IMG/VR virus record: IMGVR_UViG_3300005842_000004
Location: 1-64,000 of that record
Direction: 5' to 3' (one strand)
Source: a virus
Length of the DNA: 64,000 nucleotides
The notes under the pieces are model-generated. The model worked only from the letters and a program-made list of their open reading frames with translations. It was not told the origin of the DNA and did not search any database. This document shows, one piece after another, positions 57,917 through 64,000 of the stretch. The first letter of the stretch is position 1, and every line of letters starts with the position of its first letter. Position numbers and translations under genes: made by a program.

Positions 57917-59544
57917 TTTCTCGTCTCCTCTGGCGGTCCCGGTATCCGATCCTTCTCATTGATCCATCGCTCACACAGCAACACGTCTCCCTTGCACTTC
58001 TTCCTCACCCATCGCCAATTCCCGTCACCGGTATATGTACTCCCCTTGTCGGTGATCGATCTGACTATCCGCCCTCGCATCTGATCCAATTGCGACACGA
58101 TCTGATCATCATAGTAGGCGGGGATTTCGTCGCATCGGGCAGCCATGACCGGATCGGATGTCTTGTTTGGTAGGGGCATTTTCCCGATGATTTGGAATTC
58201 GCCCAATTTCCCCGGCAAATCGACTCCCTCCTTGAGTCCGGCGCCGATGACGAGAGGGTCTGACACCATTCCGATATGAGCAGAAGTGACGAATCCGGGC
58301 TTGGTCATCGATCGGCGCAGGATGTCGAGTGCTTCCCGGCTCGTCTCGCAGTCGGCACCTTTGAACCGACCATATGCAATGAGACGTTTACGGTTGCGAG
58401 TCGAAGCTAATATCTGCTCAGTCAAGTTGTGCGATTGCGTGTGATAAAGCCCCCGATACCCTCGCCACATGTCGATAATCTGGTCGTACTTGCCGACGAT
58501 TTGGCGGATGTCAGATGAGGTCGACTTGTACGAGAGCGAGATTCCCGAATTGACGTAGATGAACGGGCGATTGACTATCGGGAAGGTTGACCCAATCTCG
58601 ATATATTCCGTCTCATCTCGGCTTATCCCAATGTAATCTGTCACCGATGGTAAGAGTGTGGCCGAGGTAATCAATACTCTCGGCGTCGACTGAACAAGTA
58701 GTCGTGACGTGTACGCCTTGCCCCACACCGGAGTAAATGTGTGCTTCCCGTCACGATCTGATTGATAGATCCAGCGAGTCAGTCGATCCTCTGCCACCCC
58801 GGCCAATTCGATCAGATCCCGATGGATGGCGGCTAATCGGGTGCGCGCTTTCGGATTGGATGAGCTTTGATACGCTTGGCTGACACGGGGAAGGGATGAT
58901 CTTGCCCATGATGACCAGACAGATAGGGTGCCAGTGTTCGATGGGACAAGAAGGTCGGCAACCTTTTCGAGCTCGGGTTCTAATAATTCGATCGCACAAA
59001 AGTCAGCGAGTAATTCGGGGAGTCGATGCCCCTCGTCAAATACAACTAGATCGAATGAACCAATGCCGGCGGGGACGGTGCCGGATTCATTTGGGGTTGA
59101 TCGCATCCGGCCCAGAGTGAACCACAGTGCGGTATTGCATACGACCAATGATGATTGTCGTGCATTGTCCATCGCCACTTCTCTAGGGCAACGGGCAGGG
59201 TCGGCGATAGGTGCACGTTTGTGGCCGCACTCGTTCGCGGACCCGATCTCACAATTACCGTAGAGAGGGCAAGGGTATGACGATTGACCCCGGATATCCG
59301 CCGTGTCGGGGAAGTCGCGGATGATCTGGTCTTGGAGTGACTTCTGCGGAGTGACGAAACATGCCCGACCCCCCATCAGCCGGGCAGTGGTCTGATACAT
59401 GAGAGATTTTCCCGAGCCACACGGGCCGAGGAGTTTGGATACGGGGAGAGAGGATAGGGCGAGATCCCCCGCTATTTCGAGCTGACCAGGGCGAAAGGAG
59501 GGAAATGTGTCCGGGTCAAGCCCGAGAGAAGCAGGGGTGATCAT
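57913..59544 (-). CDS. DinG/XPD-like DEAH helicase
   Basis: 543 residues. Q-like PSFRPGQLEIAGDL, Walker A LLGPCGSGKSLMYQ, Cys set YPCPLYGNCEIGSANECGHK with CP (likely Fe-S), Walker B DLVVFDEGHRLPEL, motif VLITSATLL, and C-terminal IVSQLDQMRGRIVRS. Fe-S-containing 5'-3' helicases. Probable replication or repair helicase. ATGA overlap with the sigma-like gene; TGATG with the next. Confidence 0.85.
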   Translation of the reverse strand: MITPASLGLDPDTFPSFRPGQLEIAGDLALSSLPVSKLLGPCGSGKSLMYQTTARLMGGRACFVTPQKSLQDQIIRDFPDTADIRGQSSYPCPLYGNCEIGSANECGHKRAPIADPARCPREVAMDNARQSSLVVCNTALWFTLGRMRSTPNESGTVPAGIGSFDLVVFDEGHRLPELLADFCAIELLEPELEKVADLLVPSNTGTLSVWSSWARSSLPRVSQAYQSSSNPKARTRLAAIHRDLIELAGVAEDRLTRWIYQSDRDGKHTFTPVWGKAYTSRLLVQSTPRVLITSATLLPSVTDYIGISRDETEYIEIGSTFPIVNRPFIYVNSGISLSYKSTSSDIRQIVGKYDQIIDMWRGYRGLYHTQSHNLTEQILASTRNRKRLIAYGRFKGADCETSREALDILRRSMTKPGFVTSAHIGMVSDPLVIGAGLKEGVDLPGKLGEFQIIGKMPLPNKTSDPVMAARCDEIPAYYDDQIVSQLDQMRGRIVRSITDKGSTYTGDGNWRWVRKKCKGDVLLCERWINEKDRIPGPPEETRK

Positions 59545-60035
59545 CAGGCCGACACCATAGACGACAGAGCTGGTGGCAGTTGGATCTCACACCAAGCAAA
59601 TGCCGGAGAATGGCAGAACACCCACTCTGTCGCATATCCGTATGCCAGATCGACGGCAGGGCCATCATCGCCAGACCGTTTTGATCGATAAGCAAAGAGC
59701 AGCTCGTGATCTTTCGGCGCCTTGTCCATCTCGGTCGACCACACCAGGACGCCGACCTGCCACAGTGCGCCGCCATCGATCTGTTTCTCTCCGGCGCGCG
59801 CGCACCATCGATCAAGTATCGCGGGCGGGTATGGATCAGATATCAGATTGAGTGTCAGACGTTGCCCGCCGGTCGGGATGCGCCTAGCGTGCGCGTCGCC
59901 GACTCGCGGTGTGCACTCGTAGATGTCGGCGTTACGTTCACCAGTGAAGTCCCAATCTCGCCCGGACGCCTCCGCGCTCACCGCCTCACGTACGACAGCG
60001 GCGACATGGTCTTTGAGCGTGCCGAGGTCTTTCAT
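59544..60035 (-). CDS. hypothetical protein
   Basis: 163 residues. Alpha/beta pattern: VAAVVREAVSAEASGRDWDF, QRLTLNLISDPYPPAILDRW, VGVLVWSTEMDKAPKDHE. Cys near the middle and end. Directly before the helicase. No family recognised. Confidence 0.55.
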   Translation of the reverse strand: MKDLGTLKDHVAAVVREAVSAEASGRDWDFTGERNADIYECTPRVGDAHARRIPTGGQRLTLNLISDPYPPAILDRWCARAGEKQIDGGALWQVGVLVWSTEMDKAPKDHELLFAYRSKRSGDDGPAVDLAYGYATEWVFCHSPAFAWCEIQLPPALSSMVSA

Positions 60036-60598
60036 CCGAGTTTCTCTCTCAGCTCCGATACCGCCAGTTCGAGCGCCTCGATCCGGCCGGTCAGAGTCAT
60101 ATGGTGATGGGTTGACGTGATGCCTCCGCTCCTCGCCAGATCATCGCCTGGGGTGAATGCGGGCAGAGTGGCGGCCGGCCGTCGTCCTGGCTTCTTCCCA
60201 ACCTTGCGACGGGGCATATCGCCGGGTTTGGCCTCTCCCGTACTCGCCGCTTCATTTCCGCCACCCGCCGGCCTCCCTGGCTTAGCGACCGATTTGATTT
60301 CCTTGAACACTTCGACGACACCGGGCAGATATCGCCGCTTTTTCCCCTCGCCGACAATGAATGGGGAGATGCGGGCAGAGTGGGCGGGATTGGCAACGTA
60401 GCGGGTCAGCGTGGCGGTGGATGCACCCGTGAGCTGGGCGGCTTGAATGAGGGTGATGGGCGCGGTACGGGTTCGGGACATGGGATCGGTCTCCTTGATT
60501 GGATCGGAATCAGCGTTCACGTTCACTTCGGCGTCGATGTCGGCGGCGTTGATCGGATCACTCGGATCACTCAGATTTGATTCTGGTGGTTCTGGCAT
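60032..60598 (-). CDS. HTH DNA-binding protein (MerR/Xis-like), two possible starts
   Basis: 188 residues from 60598 (GGGAGG upstream). An internal ATG at 60481 has AAGGAGACC upstream and gives 149 residues; both are strong. The N-terminal 39 residues are acidic and disordered. HTH: ITLIQAAQLTGASTATLTRY, VANPAHSARISPFIVGEGKK, RRYLPGVVEVFKEI is the Xis/MerR-like pattern. C-terminus is Lys/Arg-rich. Possible excisionase or regulator. Confidence 0.66.
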   Translation of the reverse strand: MPEPPESNLSDPSDPINAADIDAEVNVNADSDPIKETDPMSRTRTAPITLIQAAQLTGASTATLTRYVANPAHSARISPFIVGEGKKRRYLPGVVEVFKEIKSVAKPGRPAGGGNEAASTGEAKPGDMPRRKVGKKPGRRPAATLPAFTPGDDLARSGGITSTHHHMTLTGRIEALELAVSELREKLG

Positions 60599-61490
60599 TC
60601 ACTGCCTCCCTGTGGTTGTGGCAAGCTTCGGTATGTGCGGGTGGTCCGCCATTGTGGCTGACTGCGCATCGATCGCAGACGCAGCCGCAGATGAGGCAAT
60701 AAGCGCTGGCGTTCGGACGGGCTGCCTTGTTGACGACCTTCGCACACGCCAGCCGGAACACTCTCGCCTCCTCTGCCAGCGCGCGGTATGCTCGGTCTTC
60801 AAACCCTACACACCGCATGAAGTCGAGATCGCGGAGAGCTTTCGATAGAGCGGACATTCCCGCTTGGTCGCATGCGAGCTCCAGATCGGAGAGGAGGACT
60901 TCGACCTTTTCCTCTGCGAGGGTGAGATCGGGCAGCGGGTCGGCAGCGTCTCGGCCGGCATCGTTCAATCCGAGTTCACGCAGCTCGCTTTGTCTGAATT
61001 CGAGTGCAGCCTTGACCAGGGCGTCCCGCAGCGCGTCGATCGCCTGCTTATCGGTCGAGCTGGCAGGCTTGGCGTTGACGTATTCGGTTGCGCATCCGAG
61101 GAGTAGGATGGCGCATTCCCGGAGAGTCGGCGGGCGCTCATCACCCCGCACATCGCGCTTTTCACCTTGTCCGAAAAACTCTCGATACTCTGCCTCTCTT
61201 GCGATCTCCGCTCCTCGCTTTCTTGCGGTGTTGATCGAGATCAGACCGGCAAAGACAAGGCGGGCGATTTCTTCGTTATTTATTGCGGCAGCCGCAAGCA
61301 GAGATTCGTTCTGATCTCGATGCTGCTCTTCCGGCTCAAGCGGTGGATTGCACGGGAGATCGACGGCGATGGCGCCAAGCGCCAGTATTGCTTTGTTCAG
61401 CCAGTACGCTTTAGCTTGCTCGGTCATCTCGCACACCAATAGGCCAGACATCGATTCAGCCATCTTTACGCGCATCTCATCCCGAGTCAT
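60567..61490 (-). CDS. hypothetical protein with C-terminal cysteine cluster
   Basis: 307 residues. Long helical body (ESLLAAAAINNEEIARLVFA, LVKAALEFRQSELRELGLND) and C-terminal zinc-like motif YCLICGCVCDRCAVSH then HTEACHNHRE. Repeated helices suggest a structural scaffold. Overlaps the HTH gene at its 3' end. Unknown. Confidence 0.56.
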   Translation of the reverse strand: MTRDEMRVKMAESMSGLLVCEMTEQAKAYWLNKAILALGAIAVDLPCNPPLEPEEQHRDQNESLLAAAAINNEEIARLVFAGLISINTARKRGAEIAREAEYREFFGQGEKRDVRGDERPPTLRECAILLLGCATEYVNAKPASSTDKQAIDALRDALVKAALEFRQSELRELGLNDAGRDAADPLPDLTLAEEKVEVLLSDLELACDQAGMSALSKALRDLDFMRCVGFEDRAYRALAEEARVFRLACAKVVNKAARPNASAYCLICGCVCDRCAVSHNGGPPAHTEACHNHREAVNARTTRIKSE

Positions 61491-62242
61491 ACCGTCCCCC
61501 TTGCCGATCTCGACCCCGTGCTGACCTTGGAGTCATATGTGATCGATCCCTCGCCAACGATCTCGACCACCTTCGACCCGTACGTCTTGATCGCCGCTTT
61601 GATTTTCTTGTCCAGCCACTCACATCCACCCTTGGTTTCGAGCTCGGCAAGGATCGCGGTGTAGAGGAATTGGGGATCGATCTTGTACACGTTGACCAGC
61701 TCGTAGACTCCAACCTTGCGCGATGACAAGCCGGCGATCTGTGGCGCCCGGAACATGACAGGAAGCGGAGCCGGCTGACTTGGTGCGGCCATCCTCTCCT
61801 CTACCTCCGCCAGCTCTTCCGCATCGCCGAGGATATCCGCTTCCAATCTCGCCCTCTCCAGTGCTTCCATCCGATCGGCCTCAGCTTGGGCGGCGATCCG
61901 GCGGGCCTCAGCTTCCCGCGCTCGGATAAGCGAGGTCTGGTACTCGTCTTGCCGAGATTTGATGACGGTGTCGGCGGACTTGAGCGGGCCGACATAGGCG
62001 TTGAGATCAGCCAAGAGACGGGAGTGGAGTGCGTCCGCCTCTTTGATCCCCGGGCGCAGGAGAGATTCGAACCCAGAGATGGCGTCACGCAGGCGTTGAC
62101 GGTGGGCGGCGGCAATTTCAAGGTCGGCGTCGGATGAGACTGTGATCGCCTTCGCCTGGGTGACGAGAGCGGCGCAGTTGGACTGAAGCCGAGTGAGCGC
62201 GGCAGAGGGAACGGGGACGGGTGCGATCGTAGTGTCTGCCAC
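61487..62242 (-). CDS. coiled-coil phage protein of replication region
   Basis: 251 residues. N-terminal Ala-rich coiled coil (LTRLQSNCAALVTQAKAITV, ADALHSRLLADLNAYVGPLK, QDEYQTSLIRAREAEARRIA) and a C-terminal alpha/beta domain (VGVYELVNVYKIDPQFLYTA). Similar to phage proteins next to PolA and helicase genes, but unnamed. ATGA overlap with the upstream gene. Confidence 0.6.
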   Translation of the reverse strand: MADTTIAPVPVPSAALTRLQSNCAALVTQAKAITVSSDADLEIAAAHRQRLRDAISGFESLLRPGIKEADALHSRLLADLNAYVGPLKSADTVIKSRQDEYQTSLIRAREAEARRIAAQAEADRMEALERARLEADILGDAEELAEVEERMAAPSQPAPLPVMFRAPQIAGLSSRKVGVYELVNVYKIDPQFLYTAILAELETKGGCEWLDKKIKAAIKTYGSKVVEIVGEGSITYDSKVSTGSRSARGTV

Positions 62243-62244
62243 GA

Positions 62245-62709
62245 TCAGCCCCAGTAGCTCGACAGATACCAGCTCGGTTCGCCTTCGTATTTAAGATCGT
62301 ATTTGGCGCAGACTTCTTTCAGTGCCTCAATCGCACTCCCGTCCACGCTCAGCTCTTCCGGATTGATCGCAACCGGATTGCCACGATTTGCAGTCTGCAA
62401 GCTGTCAGGAATGGCGAGGATGTATGCAGGGTAATCGCCGGACTGGTAGTTGATCTCTACGACCGGACACGGGTGGGACTTCTTCCAGCTGCTCTGACTA
62501 TCGAAATATGCATCTACGCGCGGGTCGTCCTCTTTGAATCCAGGAGCGAAGTTGCCGTCTGCGTCGAAAGGATTCTCGCCGTCGTATTTCCATCCGCTCT
62601 CTTCAAGCCACCAGTCCTCGATACCGTCGTCGCGATCAGACCACGGGAATTCATAGTCCTCTTCGAACATCACACCGAAACAAATCTGTCCATCTGTGCT
62701 GGTTCCCAT
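62245..62709 (-). CDS. hypothetical phage protein
   Basis: 154 residues. N-terminus TSTDGQICFGVMFEEDYEFP is a recognisable phage pattern (MSTDG.icyG..FeE.yefPW). Acidic and Trp-rich. C-terminal alpha/beta part. Stop two bases before the next start. Function unknown. Confidence 0.66.
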   Translation of the reverse strand: MGTSTDGQICFGVMFEEDYEFPWSDRDDGIEDWWLEESGWKYDGENPFDADGNFAPGFKEDDPRVDAYFDSQSSWKKSHPCPVVEINYQSGDYPAYILAIPDSLQTANRGNPVAINPEELSVDGSAIEALKEVCAKYDLKYEGEPSWYLSSYWG

Positions 62710-62710
62710 C

Positions 62711-64000
62711 TCAAAGTCCTCCCCATGTTTTACTGGTTTTACTCTCCGCCTTCACCTCAATCCCATCCATCAGCTTATACCCGCAATACTCCACCAATCC
62801 CCTCTCCACCTCCTCCATCACATATGCCGCATCCTGCTCTCTCGATAATAGCACAAGTGAATCATGCACGGTCAGCAGCCACATCACGCCGACACCCTCG
62901 ACCTCTCGCATCTCCCATATGCGATTCTTGAGACGGGAGCGGACCGACCGCTGCAATAGATCTTGAGCCGATCCCTGTACTCTATGATTGACTGCTTGTC
63001 TGATCGCCTCGGCTACAACCGATTTATCTTCTGACCATATCCCGGGGAGATATCGCTCCATCCCTGACATTGACCGGACTCGACCACCTAGACATGTCGG
63101 GGTGCCGTGGCGCAATTCGTGTGCGGTCAGCTCCTCAAATCGGCCCACGGAAGGATAGATCTCATATTTGATGCGATCGATAAAATCCTGACAGTCATCG
63201 TCAGTGTACTGGACGAGATTCTGCATCCACAATTGTTCACGTAACCCCGGCCCGGATTGACCATAGATCGGCCCAAAGAATGCGCGTTTCCCGACTGTCT
63301 TCTGCTCATCGGTAACTTCGGCGATCGGGATAGAAAATAGGCGAGATGCCGTCTGCTTATGGAACTGTCCGCGTTGAATAGCTGCGATCAACTCGGGTCC
63401 GCGGGATAAGTGTGCCATGACGCACACTTCGATTGAGGATAGGTCGGACTCGACAAACACCCACCCATCCGGAGCGATATAGCAATCCCGGATCATCTTC
63501 CCATAAATCGAATGTTTGGGCTGAGCAAGTAGATTCGGCCTTGCCATCGCGCACCGCCTGGTCGTCGTCCCCCATGGTTTGATCTGCCCGTGACTCCAGG
63601 CGGAATCGTCCATGTCTTCCGGCTCAGTCATCCCATCATCAAGCAAGCGGAGGGCGGACTTGGCATAGGTATCCCGGGTGTGCTGAGCACTGCGCCACTT
63701 AAAGATCTCCACGACCAGGCCACGACGATGCTTCTCCCGGGCGGACATGTCATCGTCGATGAAGCGGAGATGCTCTATCGACTTCTTACCGGTAGACATC
63801 GACCGCTTGCCTTTGGCATTGGGCCTATTGCGCTTGGTCCCTCTGATGCCAAGACGATCGAATAACCGATTGACTTGAGGCGGAGACTTCGGATTAAACG
63901 GTTGACCATCACAATACTTGGTCGATATGCCGGTCACAATCTCAATCATCGACTCGGTCATCCTGTCCCGGACAGATTCCAGTGCACGTCGGGAACATGG
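62711..64000 (-). CDS. polA: family A DNA polymerase, C-terminal portion cut by window edge
   Basis: 429 residues open through the right edge (frame continues past base 64000). Polymerase motifs: A FVESDLSSIEVCVMAHLS, B KTVGKRAFFGPIYGQSG (with the Lys, Phe and Tyr of the O-helix), C LLTVHDSLVLL. Motif C has Ser where PolA normally has Glu (HDE). Together with bases 1-993 I infer one protein interrupted only by the window edges. It replicates the phage genome. Confidence 0.9.
   Translation of the reverse strand, partial: PCSRRALESVRDRMTESMIEIVTGISTKYCDGQPFNPKSPPQVNRLFDRLGIRGTKRNRPNAKGKRSMSTGKKSIEHLRFIDDDMSAREKHRRGLVVEIFKWRSAQHTRDTYAKSALRLLDDGMTEPEDMDDSAWSHGQIKPWGTTTRRCAMARPNLLAQPKHSIYGKMIRDCYIAPDGWVFVESDLSSIEVCVMAHLSRGPELIAAIQRGQFHKQTASRLFSIPIAEVTDEQKTVGKRAFFGPIYGQSGPGLREQLWMQNLVQYTDDDCQDFIDRIKYEIYPSVGRFEELTAHELRHGTPTCLGGRVRSMSGMERYLPGIWSEDKSVVAEAIRQAVNHRVQGSAQDLLQRSVRSRLKNRIWEMREVEGVGVMWLLTVHDSLVLLSREQDAAYVMEEVERGLVEYCGYKLMDGIEVKAESKTSKTWGGL

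Noticed and set aside
1-64000. Type III CRISPR, toxin-antitoxin or complete restriction system
   Set aside because: No repeat-spacer array, Cas, toxin pair or restriction subunit is visible; the methylase-like gene stands alone and lacks NPPY.

Overview
The window is almost certainly most of one tailed-phage (siphovirus-type) genome. About 84 genes are packed head to tail, all on the minus strand, so transcription runs right to left, with stop/start overlaps (ATGA, GTGA, TAATG, TGATG) at most junctions. The host is not identified. Moderately high GC, sigma70-type promoters, strong AGGAGG/AAAGGAG ribosome binding sites, a T4-type (GH24) lysozyme and a RiPP leader of the GG class suggest a Gram-negative-type bacterium that uses this leader family. 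Both window edges fall inside one family A DNA polymerase reading frame: the N-terminal UDG plus exonuclease part is at bases 1-993 and the C-terminal polymerase part is at 62711-64000. This suggests a circular or circularly permuted genome slightly over 64 kb, with a short piece of that gene missing.

Right to left. (1) 62711-47560 is replication, recombination and nucleotide metabolism: polymerase, DinG-like helicase, a sigma-like protein, a methylase-like protein without NPPY, an ArsR-type regulator, PD-(D/E)XK nuclease, MazG-like protein, Sak4-like ATPase, DUF1937, ERCC4-type nuclease, HNH nuclease and PAPS-reductase-like protein. (2) 47553-38161 holds small regulators, zinc-finger proteins, a ParB-like protein and HNH nucleases. 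(3) 38129-20941 is packaging, head and tail: lipoprotein, TerS, TerL, portal, S49 protease, major capsid, connector, a collagen-like exported protein, tail tube paralogues, and a tail chaperone with a -1 frameshift. (4) 20822-7349 holds the 2010-residue tape measure, lysis genes, a RiPP precursor peptide, an exported protein and tail-tip proteins with LamG domains. (5) 7282-990 holds small early-type genes, a UvrD-like helicase, membrane proteins, a tyrosine recombinase and a sigma region 2-like protein leading back into the polymerase.

Control. At least five leftward promoters share TTGACA inside a 13-14 bp palindrome (CGGTTGTCAACCG or a variant) with a TA-rich -10 box 17-18 bp away. This looks like one repressor regulon in a temperate phage. 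Three of these promoters lie so close to the ATG that the mRNA would be leaderless. The capsid promoter has TTGACA without the palindrome. Hairpins cover the ribosome binding sites of the capsid and tape measure genes. A rho-independent terminator separates the lysis genes from the RiPP operon.

Most unusual content: a 69-residue lanthipeptide-like RiPP precursor expressed from a phage operator-promoter, and, in the same operon, a 21-residue peptide that is only a RiPP leader (no core). No LanB, LanC, LanM, YcaO or radical-SAM maturation enzyme is visible in the window, so host enzymes would have to act on, or be blocked by, these peptides.
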